Both the position numbers and the translations under genes were made by a program. Shown one piece after another: positions 45,005-56,581 of a stretch of DNA of 64,000 nucleotides (the stretch's first letter is position 1; every line of letters starts with the position of its first letter). The stretch comes from Psychromonas algicola (GTDB lineage Bacteria; Pseudomonadota; Gammaproteobacteria; Enterobacterales; Psychromonadaceae), in NCBI RefSeq assembly GCF_004378355.1, contig NZ_SNUB01000001.1, forward strand, positions 1 to 64,000, read 5' to 3'. The notes below the pieces were generated by a model that was not told the origin of the DNA, did not search any database, and saw only the letters and a list, made by a program, of their open reading frames with translations.

Positions 45005-46480
45005 ATGGGAAATGCACAACCTTATACCTTTTCATGGGATAGCGAAACAACTCATGAAGGCATTACTTATCCAGTTGATACGTTAGATCGTGCTAGATAT
45101 GCATCTTTTCTTACAAACTTCTTAATTGCAGAAGCAAGTCATGGTGGTTATGTTTTAAACATCAACGCACCGTGGGGAACCGGTAAAACCTATTTTTTAA
45201 ATCGCTGGTTGATAAATTTAAAAGAAGAACACCCCGTTGTTTATATTGATGCATGGAAACAAGACTTTTCTAACGATCCTATGCTGTCTGTTGTTTCTTC
45301 GATAATTAGTCAATTAAAAGAATTTCAACCAATTGAAGCAAAAACTATTGGTAATACCGCTGGGAAAGTTGGTGGTTTTATTAAAGATATTGCTCCAATT
45401 GTTGCAAAAGGTGTAATGAAGAAAGCTACGGGCATTGATTTGAATGATGATGGCGAGCATGATCTATCAAAAGCAGATGGGGCAATGTTAGGTGACATTG
45501 CAGCTAAAGTGACGGATAAAATGATTAAAAATCATAATTCGACGTTAAATTCTATTACTACATTTAAAAAAGCCATACAGGAGTGGATTGGAGCGATACA
45601 AGGTAATTCAAAATTAAGCGCACCAGCATTTATTTTTATTGATGAATTAGATCGTTGCCGCCCAACTTATGCGGTGCAAATGTTAGAAGTCATTAAACAT
45701 TTCTTTGAAATGGATAATATTATCTTTGTGGTGGCAACGGATACCGAACAACTGCAATATGCAGTTAAAGCCGTTTATGGACAGGGCTTTGAAGCTCAAA
45801 CTTATTTAGGCCGATTTTTTAACCGCCGATGTACGTTACAAAGTGTTTCCAAATCACAATTTATTACCAACTTTATAACCCATAAATTTAAACTCACTAA
45901 GTCTGTATTTGAAAAGTGGGAAACTTGGCCACAATTAAGAGGAATAGATGATTTTGTAAGTTTAATAAATCAAATGGAGCAAGTTTATGACTATTCATTA
46001 CGCGATTTAGAACAATTAATCGATAAAGTAATAGCAGTAATTCTAATATCAAATAAAAAAATTAATCTAATTTTTTTAATTTACTTATTTATGTTACATG
46101 ATAGAGATAAAAGAAATTACGCAGGTATTATTAATCCATCTAAATTACAAATATCAAATACGGTCGACACGAATAATCTGGAACCTATTACACATCAAGT
46201 AATAAATTTCGTCGATAAATATGTCTTTGTAAAAAGTGAAGAACCTTTTTTTTCAATTCAATTAAAAGATTTACTTTCAGAAATATATAATTCATTTAAT
46301 GAACCTCCACATCTACGTGAACAAAATAGAAGAAAAAGAGCGGAGAGGTTTTATGATAGAGCAAGTATGGGCTCAGTTGCATATAAAAAACATTTATTAC
46401 TTATTGAAATGTATAAAAATGATGATGTAATTGATGACTATAAAAACTGGGTTGAGCTTGCCGTTTCTTTTGATGCTTAA
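45005..46480 (+). CDS. KAP family P-loop NTPase
   Basis: This 491-residue protein has Walker A APWGTGKT (about residues 55-62), IDAWKQDFSND after it, and Walker B FIFIDELDRCRPTYAVQMLE with Asp213. A sensor-like VVATDTEQLQYAVKAVYG and LGRFFNRR follow. This pattern defines the KAP group, which includes the T7-exclusion protein PifA and Kidins220. An Ala/Gly/Lys-rich segment (about 118-145) separates the motifs, where many relatives have membrane helices. The C-terminal third is more AT-rich than the rest. A phage-defence or membrane-associated role is inferred only. Confidence 0.85.
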   Translation: MGNAQPYTFSWDSETTHEGITYPVDTLDRARYASFLTNFLIAEASHGGYVLNINAPWGTGKTYFLNRWLINLKEEHPVVYIDAWKQDFSNDPMLSVVSSIISQLKEFQPIEAKTIGNTAGKVGGFIKDIAPIVAKGVMKKATGIDLNDDGEHDLSKADGAMLGDIAAKVTDKMIKNHNSTLNSITTFKKAIQEWIGAIQGNSKLSAPAFIFIDELDRCRPTYAVQMLEVIKHFFEMDNIIFVVATDTEQLQYAVKAVYGQGFEAQTYLGRFFNRRCTLQSVSKSQFITNFITHKFKLTKSVFEKWETWPQLRGIDDFVSLINQMEQVYDYSLRDLEQLIDKVIAVILISNKKINLIFLIYLFMLHDRDKRNYAGIINPSKLQISNTVDTNNLEPITHQVINFVDKYVFVKSEEPFFSIQLKDLLSEIYNSFNEPPHLREQNRRKRAERFYDRASMGSVAYKKHLLLIEMYKNDDVIDDYKNWVELAVSFDA

Positions 46481-46506
46481 TTTCAAAATCAAGTTCATAA
46501 AAACAA

Positions 46507-46530
46507 AAAACCACCTAAAAAGGTGGTTCT
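46507..46530 (-). terminator. Terminator after hisA
   Basis: CCACCT-aaaa-AGGTGG with flanking A and T runs sits 30 bp past the hisA stop. It ends the hisGDCBHA transcript, so read-through to the distant hisF is not expected. Confidence 0.88.
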
Positions 46531-46559
46531 TATTTATGTCTAGTTGAGAAACTTAAAAA

Positions 46560-47921
<1,362 letters not shown>

Positions 47922-47925
<4 letters not shown>

Positions 47926-48992
47926 AAAACACCTTTACTTGAAGGAAGATCCGTTCCGATAATTTGTACACTTTGACGTAATGTACGGCCAAATGTTTTA
48001 AATAAACCTTCAACCATATGATGCGCATTACCATTTTCAACTTCTAAATGAATCGTTGCACGCATTGCTTGTGCTAATGAATAGAAGAAGTGTTCAACCA
48101 TCTCCGTTGACATTGTGCCAACTAATTCACGCGTGAAATTCGCTTTGAATTTTAAGAAAGGGCGGCCTGATAAATCTAATGTACAACTTGCTTTGGTTTC
48201 GTCCATTGGTAGTACAAAACCAAAACGGCCGATACCACGTTTGTCACCTAATGCTTTATCTAATGCTTCGCCTAGGGCTAGTGCTGTATCTTCTACGCTG
48301 TGATGATCATCAATATGTAAATCACCTTTTACGCTCACGTTCATGTGGAAGCCACCGTGCGTAGCGATTTGATCTAACATATGGTCAAAGAAGCCCATGC
48401 CAGTATCAATTTTGTTTTCGCCAGTTGTGTCTAAATCAACAAAGACATTGATGTCTGTTTCTTTGGTAGTACGCGTAACAGAAGCAGTACGACCGCGGCT
48501 TGTTAGTTGGTGAACAATCTTTTTCCAGCCTAATGTTTCTTTATTGTAAAGAATACCTGTAATACCCATGTTTTCAGCTAAACCGATATCCGTTTGGCGA
48601 TCACCAATCACGTAAGAGTTTGCGTGATCAATTCGGCCAGACTGTAAATATTCTTTCACCATCCCTAAGTGTGGTTTACGACAACTACAGTTATCTTCTG
48701 GAAAGTGCGGACATAACAGGGTTGATTCAAACTTAACACCTTGCGATGCAAAGATTTCCATCATTTTATTTTGTGGAATATCAAAGTCACTTTGAGGATA
48801 ACTGTCTGTGCCTAAACCATCTTGATTAGAGACAATCACTAATGTGAATCCTGCATCTTGTAATGTTAATAAGCTTGGAATTACGTAAGGTTCAAAAACC
48901 AACTTCTCAAGGCTATCTACCTGCTTATCACTAATAGGTTCATCGATTAATGTTCCATCTCGATCGATGAATAGAAATTTTTGTGTACTCAT
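47922..48992 (-). CDS. hisB: Bifunctional histidinol-phosphatase / imidazoleglycerol-phosphate dehydratase
   Basis: This 356-residue fusion has an N-terminal HAD phosphatase ([12 protein letters not shown] near residue 8, zinc cysteines in [15 protein letters not shown]) and a C-terminal dehydratase (from about 168) with [16 protein letters not shown] and [17 protein letters not shown] metal ligands. This is the enterobacterial-type fusion. It lies 9 bp after hisC and overlaps hisH by 4 bp. Confidence 0.97.
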
Positions 48993-49001
48993 TTTAGGTT
49001 C

Positions 49002-50072
49002 CTACAGTGAGTTTAAGGTATTTAATGTTCTGTTCATTTCATCACTATTACCAATGGTGATACGAACGCAATTTTCTAAGCGAGGTTTGTTTGCAAAATC
49101 TCGCATTATAATGCCGTCGTCAGCAAAGGCTTTAAACACTTTAGCTGAATCTTTAAAACGAACTAACAAAAAGTTACCCGTTGTTGGGAAGATATCGACA
49201 ACACAATCTAATTTGCTTAGCGCATTAGCTAATACAAGTCGGTTATTGTTTAACACAACAACGCGGTCGCGCATCACTTCTAATCCATCAGCGGATAATG
49301 CTTGTTCTGCAATTTGTGCAACAGGCGCTGGTACAGGATAAGGTGCAATCACTTTACTCATCATTTCAATCACTGATGATTGCGCTAATGTAAAACCACA
49401 ACGGATAGAAGCTAACGCAAAGGCTTTTGAAAGGGTTCTTGTGATCACTAAGTTGTCGTGATCAACAATTAAGTCAGTTTGCGTGAATTCAGGACAAAAT
49501 TCGATATAAGCTTCATCGGCAACAATTAATGCTTTGCCTGCCGTTGCTGTTAATAAATCAGCTAATTTGCTTTTGTCTAACATGTTGCCAGTTGGGTTAT
49601 TTGGCGCGCATAAGAATACAATTTTTATTTTACCGTCAGACTTTAATACAGCTTGTTTAACTGCCTCGTAATCGACATCAAAGTTAGCTTGTAGTTGTAC
49701 TTCTTCAATTTCAACACCGCAGGTTTCTGCACTGATTGCGTACATACCATAGGTTGGCGGACAAATTAAAATACTATCAAGGCCTGGTTCACAAAATGTT
49801 CTAATTAAAATTTCGATACTTTCATCGGCGCCGCGAGTAGTTAACACTTGGTCCGCATTTAATTTAGCGTAAGTTGCGTAGGCATTGATAATTTGTGGTG
49901 GCTGGAATTCTGGGTAACGATGTAGTGTTGATGAATCAAGTTGATAGATACTGCAATCGGGAGCTTCATTGGCATTTAACCAAACATCTCCATTACCACC
50001 AATACGGCGAGCGGAAAGATAAGGTGTTAATGCCTGAACTGTTTTTCTAGCAAGCTTTTTGATGTTACTCAT
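49002..50072 (-). CDS. hisC: Histidinol-phosphate aminotransferase
   Basis: This PLP-dependent class II aminotransferase has 356 residues. The PLP lysine is Lys216 in TRTLSKAFALASIRCG. Other cofactor residues are in CAPNNPTGN and VADEAYIEF, and the final RITIG loop binds phosphate. It follows hisD by 58 bp, a gap without a clear promoter. Confidence 0.96.
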   Translation of the reverse strand: MSNIKKLARKTVQALTPYLSARRIGGNGDVWLNANEAPDCSIYQLDSSTLHRYPEFQPPQIINAYATYAKLNADQVLTTRGADESIEILIRTFCEPGLDSILICPPTYGMYAISAETCGVEIEEVQLQANFDVDYEAVKQAVLKSDGKIKIVFLCAPNNPTGNMLDKSKLADLLTATAGKALIVADEAYIEFCPEFTQTDLIVDHDNLVITRTLSKAFALASIRCGFTLAQSSVIEMMSKVIAPYPVPAPVAQIAEQALSADGLEVMRDRVVVLNNNRLVLANALSKLDCVVDIFPTTGNFLLVRFKDSAKVFKAFADDGIIMRDFANKPRLENCVRITIGNSDEMNRTLNTLNSL

Positions 50073-50130
50073 CGATGTTTCATCCCTAACGAGTGCCTGA
50101 GCAACGGTTTGCTCAGGTTATTTAGTTAAC

Positions 50131-51438
50131 TTATTTATTGTTTTGGCTTTCAAGCTTTTCCATACGGATAGTTACAGCACGTTTGTGCGCAGTTAATCCT
50201 TCTGCAGCAGCAAGACAAGTTACCGCTGGCGCAAGGTTTCTTAAGCCTTCCTGCGTTAATTCTTGTACCGTGTAACGTTTAACAAAATCCGCCAAACCTA
50301 AACTTGAATAGGTTTTTGTATAACCGTAAGTGGGTAATACGTGGTTTGTTCCACTTGCATAATCACCTACCGATTCTGGCGTCCAAGCGCCTAAAAAGAT
50401 AGATCCTGCATTTTTAAGCAAAGGTTGTAACAAGCGCGGTTGTTCAGTTTGTACAATTAAATGCTCTGGTGCGTAACGGTTTGAAATCATTACCGCTTGG
50501 TCAATATCTTTACACACAATACTTACACTATTGGCAATGGCTTTTTCTGCTATTTCACGACGTTCTAATACGGCTAATTGACTGTCAATTTCACGAGCAG
50601 TTTGTTCAGCAACTTGTTGTGATGGTGTCACCAAAATGGTTTGCGAGTCATGGCCGTGCTCAGCTTGTGATAATAAATCTGAAGCGATGAATGCAGGATC
50701 AGCTTTTTCATCGGCAATCACTAAAACTTCAGACGGGCCAGCAGGCATATCAATTGCAGCACCTGAAAAATCATTGCTAACTTGACGTTTAGCTTCAGTT
50801 ACAAAGGAATTACCTGGACCAAATATTTTATCTACCGCTTGAATTGTTTCTGTACCATAAGCTAGTGCAGCTATGGCTTGTGCGCCGCCTACAGAATAAA
50901 TCTCATCAACACCACATAGTGATGCTGCATATAGAATTTCATCTGCAAGGGGCGGTGGTGAACATAAAACTAAACGTGAACAACCGGCTATTTGAGCCGG
51001 AGCACCTGTCATGATCACCGTTGATGGTAACGGCGCGCTGCCACCAGGAATGTATAAGCCAACTGATTCAATTGCTTGTGTATGCATTTCACACACAACA
51101 CCCGGCATGGTTTCTACACGTATAACATCTTGCTGTTGTGCTTTATGAAATTTCACAACCTGTTCGTATGCCACTTTAATAGCATCTTTTATGTCAGACC
51201 CAAGGCGTTTGGTTGCCGCTTCAATGTCTGTATTTGTTAACGTGAAATTATCACCTTCTAATTTGTCAAAACGTTTTGTGTATTCAAGCAGGGCTTGATC
51301 ACCATTTTTACGAATATTAGTAATAATATCTGAAACTGTTGCAGTAAGACTTGATGAGTCTGCCATTGCAGGACGACTCAACAGTTCTGTTTGCTGTTCA
51401 GGTGTTAATTGTTCCCAGTTGACCGTTTTCATTCCCAT
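50131..51438 (-). CDS. hisD: Histidinol dehydrogenase
   Basis: This zinc enzyme oxidises histidinol to histidine in two NAD-dependent steps. At 435 residues it is full length, with [45 protein letters not shown] (metal ligands) and [12 protein letters not shown]. The stop codon of hisG is 9 bp upstream, so the genes are cotranscribed. Confidence 0.97.
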   Translation of the reverse strand: MGMKTVNWEQLTPEQQTELLSRPAMADSSSLTATVSDIITNIRKNGDQALLEYTKRFDKLEGDNFTLTNTDIEAATKRLGSDIKDAIKVAYEQVVKFHKAQQQDVIRVETMPGVVCEMHTQAIESVGLYIPGGSAPLPSTVIMTGAPAQIAGCSRLVLCSPPPLADEILYAASLCGVDEIYSVGGAQAIAALAYGTETIQAVDKIFGPGNSFVTEAKRQVSNDFSGAAIDMPAGPSEVLVIADEKADPAFIASDLLSQAEHGHDSQTILVTPSQQVAEQTAREIDSQLAVLERREIAEKAIANSVSIVCKDIDQAVMISNRYAPEHLIVQTEQPRLLQPLLKNAGSIFLGAWTPESVGDYASGTNHVLPTYGYTKTYSSLGLADFVKRYTVQELTQEGLRNLAPAVTCLAAAEGLTAHKRAVTIRMEKLESQNNK

Positions 51439-51446
51439 GATTTGGA

Positions 51447-52343
51447 CTACTCCATCATTTTTTCAATTGGTAAAACCAGAATTGAACTTGCACCTAATGC
51501 TTTTAATTGTTCCATTGTTTCCCAGAACAGGTTTTCTTTACTTACAACATGAAGTGCAACATGGTCATCACTACCAGCTAAATCCATGACTGTTGGTAAA
51601 TCAGAACCTGGTAACAGGTCAGTGATTGCAGCTAGATTTGCTTTTGGAGCATTTAACATGATGTATTTTGATTCTTTCGCCGTTTGAACGCCGTCAATAC
51701 GCGTTAAAATACGGTCAACTAATGCTTGCTTGTCACCTGTTAATGGTTCGTCACGTTGCATTAATACAGCAGTAGAGCGGTAAATAACTTCAACTTCTTT
51801 TAAACCGTTTGCTTCTAGCGTTGCACCCGTTGAAACTAGGTCACAAATTGCATCAGCTAAACCAGCTCGTGGAGCAACTTCAACAGAACCCGTTAACATA
51901 CATGATGTGTAAGGTACGTTAGCTTCAGCCATAAAACGTTTAAGGATATGTACGTAAGTTGTTGCAATACGTAAGTTTGCTAGCGATTGTACGCCTTGGT
52001 AATCAAAATCGTTGTCAACAGCTAGTGAGAAACGACAACCACCAAATGCGAGTTCTTTTACGACTTTGTGCGCAGTAGGTTCATTCGCTACTTTACGCAT
52101 CATGCTTTCTTCTTCTAATACGTTTTGACCAATAAAACCAAGGTCAACGACGCCATCCATCACTAAGCCCGGGATATCGTCATCGCGCACACGAAGGATA
52201 TCAATTGGCATGTTTTCACTGTGAGCAATTAAACGTTGTGTATTAAGGTTTACCTTAACGCCACAAGCTTTTAATAATTTAACTGTATCGTCACTTAGGC
52301 GACCTTTTTTCTGTATCGCGATTCTTAAACGTTGTTCTGGCAT
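51447..52343 (-). CDS. hisG: ATP phosphoribosyltransferase (long form)
   Basis: This enzyme performs the first, feedback-regulated step of histidine synthesis. With the ATG at 52343 it has 298 residues, matching the long-form HisG of E. coli (299), including the start [15 protein letters not shown] and a C-terminal ACT-like regulatory domain (about 225-298). The frame is open further upstream to 52442, but that part overlaps the attenuator hairpin. The chosen start has AAGGAAAA before it. It is the first structural gene of the hisGDCBHA block. Confidence 0.96.
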   Translation of the reverse strand: MPEQRLRIAIQKKGRLSDDTVKLLKACGVKVNLNTQRLIAHSENMPIDILRVRDDDIPGLVMDGVVDLGFIGQNVLEEESMMRKVANEPTAHKVVKELAFGGCRFSLAVDNDFDYQGVQSLANLRIATTYVHILKRFMAEANVPYTSCMLTGSVEVAPRAGLADAICDLVSTGATLEANGLKEVEVIYRSTAVLMQRDEPLTGDKQALVDRILTRIDGVQTAKESKYIMLNAPKANLAAITDLLPGSDLPTVMDLAGSDDHVALHVVSKENLFWETMEQLKALGASSILVLPIEKMME

Positions 52344-52363
52344 TCTATTTTCCTTGCATTTAA

Positions 52364-52402
52364 AACTAAAAAACCCTCGGGAGTTTAACTTCCGAGGGTT
52401 TA
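52364..52402 (-). terminator. Attenuator terminator of the his operon
   Basis: On the minus strand AACCCTCGG and CCGAGGGTT form a 9-bp stem followed by a run of T, 20 bp before hisG. It is the terminator arm of the attenuator. Confidence 0.9.
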
Positions 52403-52502
52403 AATTTGGGTAACCACTGGAAGCACATAAAATCTCTTCCAAGAAAATCCTGAAAGATTAAGTAATATGATGGTGATGTGCTTTCAGATTGTTCTTTTTC
52501 AT
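52403..52502 (-). promoter_or_regulatory. his attenuator: alternative leader hairpins
   Basis: On the minus strand CTGAAAG (52487-52481) pairs with CTTTCAG (52456-52450) around the His codons. TGGAAG (52441-52436) pairs with CTTCCA (52423-52418). CTTCC can alternatively pair with GGAAG in the loop of the terminator, opening it. This is the A:B, C:D, E:F versus B:C, D:E logic of the E. coli his leader. Ribosome stalling at His codons would favour read-through into hisG. Confidence 0.75.
52458..52502 (-). CDS. hisL: his operon leader peptide
   Basis: This 14-codon open frame reads MKKNNLKAHHHHIT, with four consecutive histidine codons and a TAA stop. It lies inside the attenuator, 114 bp before hisG. 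E. coli HisL has seven His in 16 residues; the shorter run here is still enough for charged-tRNA sensing. There is little else to annotate in so short a product. Confidence 0.85.
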   Translation of the reverse strand: MKKNNLKAHHHHIT

Positions 52503-52613
52503 TGTGATTAAAACTCTTTAAATTAATTGCCACTGATATTACCAATCTAGCCTTAAAATGTGAAACTTTTTTTGTATCTATTTTCAACTAAATAGGAATA
52601 TCTTAGTTTTTTA

Positions 52614-52787
52614 TTAACTATTCTCTAACACTGCTGAATCAGTTGTCGCTTGTTCATTCGCTTGTGCTTCTAATTTTGCACGTTCAGCTTTAGAGATATA
52701 TTTCTCTTTATTGGCAGGCGCTGATTTAGCATTGATCTTTTTAAGACGCTTCTTAAGAATGCTATTAATTTTCTTTTTACGGTTCAT
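52614..52787 (-). CDS. DUF2986 family small protein
   Basis: This 57-residue, strongly basic protein starts MNRKKKINSILKKRLKK and has YISKAERAKLEAQ, the DUF2986 pattern found in Vibrio, Shewanella and relatives. The role is unknown; an RNA- or ribosome-associated protein is plausible from the charge. It lies upstream of hisL on the same strand with a 111-bp gap. It ends in two consecutive stop codons. Confidence 0.85.
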   Translation of the reverse strand: MNRKKKINSILKKRLKKINAKSAPANKEKYISKAERAKLEAQANEQATTDSAVLENS

Positions 52788-52965
52788 GTTAAATCCTTTT
52801 TAGACGCGGTATTGTAAAGATTATTCGGTTAATTTCAAATCTGATTTCTATTGTGTTTTTATTTCAGTGTAAACAGTCCTAAACCAACAATGGATGTATA
52901 ACGCGAAAAGTTTAATTGCAGCTATAATTAAGTCAATTCTCTCGAACAATAACTAAGGAGGTTAT

Positions 52966-53295
52966 ATGAGTCAGCATCTGATTAACGATTTTATTCATCG
53001 TGCAACTATCTTTAAACCTTTAACGGGAGAAAAGATTGTTAATAAGAAATTGGTTAAATATCAAGCATCCAATCGTAAAAACAATACTTCACCTCAGGAT
53101 ATAGAGGAAAGTGTTCACGATATTAAAACCGACACTCTTCATTCAAATGAAAAAGTTGAAGCCATTATAGGTAATAAGAAAGAGGCTAAACAGGAAGTTG
53201 AATATAAAAAATTCAATAAACCTAAAAGCAAGAATCCAACAAGTGCAGACGATAAAGATGATGAAACTACTGAGCATATAGATATTATTGTTTAA
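52966..53295 (+). CDS. Hypothetical charged protein (109 aa)
   Basis: No family was recognised. After a possible short helix (1-20, MSQHLINDFIHRATIFKPL) the sequence is lysine- and glutamate-rich and looks disordered. The strong AAGGAGG ribosome site seven bases before the ATG supports translation. It is convergent with the next gene, with 17 bp between stops. Confidence 0.6.
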   Translation: MSQHLINDFIHRATIFKPLTGEKIVNKKLVKYQASNRKNNTSPQDIEESVHDIKTDTLHSNEKVEAIIGNKKEAKQEVEYKKFNKPKSKNPTSADDKDDETTEHIDIIV

Positions 53296-53312
53296 ACTGG
53301 TAACACATTCTT

Positions 53313-53690
53313 CTATTGTTTGTTTTTTCGTAAATGATAGTTTGAAATCCCTTCCGGTATTGTCGCCGGAAACTTTTTAGTCGCTTTAATTAAATGTTTG
53401 ATAGCCAATAATGGGTGTTTAAATAGCATCTTAGGTCCAGAATAGCGCATGATAATTCTAGCTTGTTCACGTTTGTCTGGTTTATAACAATGAATAGGGC
53501 ACTTTTTACAAGCTGGTTTTTTATCCCCGTAAACACATCTATCTAATTTCAGTTTTGCATGTTCAATAAAGTCTTCACAGGATTGACACTCTTTAGTTGA
53601 ATGATGATCGCGACAATAGATATCAGTCATTGCAATGATTGTTTTCAATTCTATAGCTAAGTTGCCGGTTAATTTTATTTTATCTCGCAT
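53313..53690 (-). CDS. Nitrous oxide-stimulated promoter family protein
   Basis: This 125-residue cytoplasmic protein has conserved cysteines in CQSCEDFIEHAKLKLDRC and KKPACKKCPIHCYKPDKRE, and the late signature MRYSGPKMLFKHPLLAIKHL. The four or more cysteines look like a metal or Fe-S site. The family name comes from one gene; its biochemical role is unknown. It stands divergent from yoaA with 118 bp between them. Confidence 0.85.
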   Translation of the reverse strand: MRDKIKLTGNLAIELKTIIAMTDIYCRDHHSTKECQSCEDFIEHAKLKLDRCVYGDKKPACKKCPIHCYKPDKREQARIIMRYSGPKMLFKHPLLAIKHLIKATKKFPATIPEGISNYHLRKNKQ

Positions 53691-53808
53691 AAACGTCTAG
53701 TTTGATTATTTTATTTGGTTAAGTATTTAATGAATCATACTAAGTCATGTTCAGCTTTCATTAATTGACGTAGAATAATGATTATTATCCGATATAGAGT
53801 TTACCGTC

Positions 53809-55731
53809 TTGATTGCTTCGTTTTTTTCTCCAACAGGAGAGCTTGCTAATATTATTCCTCATTTTAGAGGACGAGATGCACAAGTAAAAATGGCTGAATC
53901 CGTTGACTTGGCTATAAAACAACAGGGTTCATTAGTTGTTGAAGCAGAAACAGGAACCGGTAAAACTTTTGCTTATCTCGCACCTGCTTTACTTAATTTA
54001 GATAAATCTCTCGGACAAAAACTCATTATTTCAACGGGCAGTAAAGCACTTCAAGAACAACTCTATATAAAAGATCTTCCGTTATTAATACAAGCCACCA
54101 ATTTTACTGGCCATTGCACGCTATTAAAAGGTCGGAGTAATTATCTGTGTACAGAGCGTTTAAACCGGTTCATGTTAGAAACGCGTTTCAAACAACCGAA
54201 TTTACACACTGAGTTGGTAACCATTAAAGATTGGTCCGTAGGTACATCAACAGGCGATATTGCTGAAGTTGATAATTTACCTGAAGACGCCATGATCATT
54301 CCGTCTATTACAAGTAGCAATGACAATTGCTTAGGTAAGGAATGTCCGAGTTACGATGGCTGTTTTGTGATTAAAGCGCGAACTAAAGCCATGGATGCTG
54401 ATGTGATTGTGATTAATCATCATTTGTTTTTTGCGGATCTTGCGGTTAAAGAAACAGGATTTGGCAAATTGATTCCAGAGGCGAGCACTTATATATTCGA
54501 CGAAGCACATCAATTACCTGATATCGCAAGCCAATACTTTGGTGAAACGCTTTCAAGTAAGCAGTTAACTGAACTGGCTAAGGAAATCGATTTTGTTTAT
54601 CGCACTGAATTGAAGGAAGCGAAACAAATGTCTAAGGCTGCGGAACAATTAAGAGCCGCGTCATTAGATTTTCGTTTAGCCTTTGCCATGGAAAAAGGTT
54701 CGGGCAGTTGGCGTGATAAAAGCAAAGACAGAGCAATGCAAATGCATGTCACACGTTTACGCCAAGTATTAGATTTTCTAAAACAAGTTGTTACAGAGCG
54801 ATTAGGTAAGAGCGAAGTGTTAGATCATTGCTTTGAGAAAATTAACCAGTATATTTTATTGTTTGAACGTTTGAATAACACACATGAAAGTGGATTTAGT
54901 TATTGGTATGAATGTACCAAGCAACACTTTTCATTGAATATAACTCCCTTGAGTGTTGCAACCCGTTTTCAAACTGAATGCCAAAAGAAAGAGGCAAGCT
55001 GGATATTTACCTCAGCAACGTTATCAGTAAAAGGGGAGTTTAAGCATTTTACTAATTTACTTGGGCTAACATCTTCTAAATGTTTACAGTTAAGCAGTCC
55101 TTTTAACTACGCGACGCAAAGTTTATTTGTGGTTCCTCGATTAATCCCAGAACCTGGAACGCCTGGATTAGCAGCTAAGCTAGTAAGTATGTTGACGCCA
55201 GTAATTAAAGCCAGTAAAGGACGTTGTTTCTTTCTTTGTACAAGCCATTCAATGATGAACCAACTGGCTCAAGCTTTTAGAGAAACCTTAACCTTCCCAG
55301 TTTTATTACAGGGTGAAAAAAGTAAACAAGCTTTATTAGATGAGTTTATTTCTCATGGTAATGCGCTGTTAGTTGCAACAGGCAGTTTTTGGGAAGGCGT
55401 AGATGTACGCGGACAAACCTTATCTTGCGTGATCATCGATAAAATCCCCTTTGCTTCACCAGAAGAACCTTTACTAAAAGCACGTATGGAAGATGCTGAA
55501 TTAAAAGGAGGCGATCCTTTCTTTGATGTGCAACTCCCGCAAGCGGTGATCACTTTAAAGCAGGGCGTTGGACGTTTGATTCGAGCTGAGCAAGATAAAG
55601 GGGTATTAATTGTTTGTGATACACGATTGGTAAGTCGCCAATATGGTAATTTGTTCTTGAATAGTTTACCTTGCATGCCACGTACAAGAGACCTTGAAAA
55701 AGCAATCGATTTCCTATCGTTGATCGAATAG
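53809..55731 (+). CDS. yoaA: DinG/XPD-family ATP-dependent DNA helicase
   Basis: This superfamily 2 helicase has 640 residues. Walker A is AETGTGKT (about residues 46-53) and the DEAH box is FDEAHQLPD. Cysteines in NYLCTERL, NCLGKECPSYDGC likely hold a 4Fe-4S cluster, as in XPD. The C-terminal motifs are ATGSFWEGVDVRG and QGVGRLIRAEQD. YoaA acts with the polymerase chi subunit in DNA repair in E. coli. The start appears to be a TTG at 53809; no ATG occurs nearby in frame and upstream codons do not match the family. Confidence 0.93.
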   Translation: MIASFFSPTGELANIIPHFRGRDAQVKMAESVDLAIKQQGSLVVEAETGTGKTFAYLAPALLNLDKSLGQKLIISTGSKALQEQLYIKDLPLLIQATNFTGHCTLLKGRSNYLCTERLNRFMLETRFKQPNLHTELVTIKDWSVGTSTGDIAEVDNLPEDAMIIPSITSSNDNCLGKECPSYDGCFVIKARTKAMDADVIVINHHLFFADLAVKETGFGKLIPEASTYIFDEAHQLPDIASQYFGETLSSKQLTELAKEIDFVYRTELKEAKQMSKAAEQLRAASLDFRLAFAMEKGSGSWRDKSKDRAMQMHVTRLRQVLDFLKQVVTERLGKSEVLDHCFEKINQYILLFERLNNTHESGFSYWYECTKQHFSLNITPLSVATRFQTECQKKEASWIFTSATLSVKGEFKHFTNLLGLTSSKCLQLSSPFNYATQSLFVVPRLIPEPGTPGLAAKLVSMLTPVIKASKGRCFFLCTSHSMMNQLAQAFRETLTFPVLLQGEKSKQALLDEFISHGNALLVATGSFWEGVDVRGQTLSCVIIDKIPFASPEEPLLKARMEDAELKGGDPFFDVQLPQAVITLKQGVGRLIRAEQDKGVLIVCDTRLVSRQYGNLFLNSLPCMPRTRDLEKAIDFLSLIE

Positions 55732-55791
55732 ACTTATTTCATTTTCTTAACATCATTTTATTTTAAACATTATTTATTACAGGCGTTTCCC

Positions 55792-56505
55792 ATGTCAGCA
55801 TCTTCATTAACTATTTTAAGCCTAGACTCTTCAACAGAGGCTTGTTCTATTGCCTTATTAGCTCAAGGTGAAAAAGTACATCAGCGCTTTATGTTAGCTC
55901 CAAGAGAGCATACTCAAAAAATATTACCAACTGTTAATGAAGTAGTGGAAGAAGCGGGACTAAATTTATCGGATATTGATGCCATTGTTTACGGTCAAGG
56001 CCCTGGTAGTTTTACTGGTGTTCGAATTGGTATCAGCATCGCGCAGGGGTTAGCTTTTGGGTTAGAAATAAAAATGGTCAGAGTCTCTACATTACAAGCC
56101 ATGGCACAACAAGCGTTAGATGTTAATGGTACGCAAAGTGTTTATGCTGCAATTGATGCACGTATGGGCGAAGTCTATTTTGCACATTATAAAAATGATG
56201 CAGGTTTAATGGTACTTCAAGAAAATGAAATCGTCATTAAACCAGAACAACTGATTGCAAGTTTTGAAAGTACAGAAATAGTTGCTGGCAGCGATTTAGT
56301 CGGAACGGGCTGGGAAGCTTACCCAGCTTTACAAGAATATTTTGCAAACTGCACAATATCGGATATTATTTATCCTAATGCAGCAAATATGTTAAAAGCA
56401 GGTAAATTGTTAATTGAACAAAACAGTGCAGTAGAGCCTGAATTAGCAGTACCCGTTTATTTACGTGATACCGTGACATGGAAAAAACTTCCTGGTCGTG
56501 AATGA
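55792..56505 (+). CDS. tsaB: tRNA threonylcarbamoyladenosine synthesis protein TsaB
   Basis: This 237-residue protein supports TsaD in making the t6A37 modification of ANN-decoding tRNAs. The N-terminal ASKHA-fold motif is ILSLDSSTEACSIAL, and the characteristic VYGQGPGSFTGVRIGISIAQG follows. It is 60 bp after yoaA, the same order as in E. coli and relatives. Confidence 0.95.
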   Translation: MSASSLTILSLDSSTEACSIALLAQGEKVHQRFMLAPREHTQKILPTVNEVVEEAGLNLSDIDAIVYGQGPGSFTGVRIGISIAQGLAFGLEIKMVRVSTLQAMAQQALDVNGTQSVYAAIDARMGEVYFAHYKNDAGLMVLQENEIVIKPEQLIASFESTEIVAGSDLVGTGWEAYPALQEYFANCTISDIIYPNAANMLKAGKLLIEQNSAVEPELAVPVYLRDTVTWKKLPGRE

Positions 56506-56581
56506 TTTTTTACAATAGCTGTCTATACTATTGATAACGATTTTTTATCATTGATTTAATAAGAGAATGTTCGGATAACTT

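Noticed and set aside
52366-52587. 73-residue minus-strand frame over the his leader
   Set aside because: It runs through the attenuator hairpins and overlaps hisL in another frame; the hisL frame explains the region.
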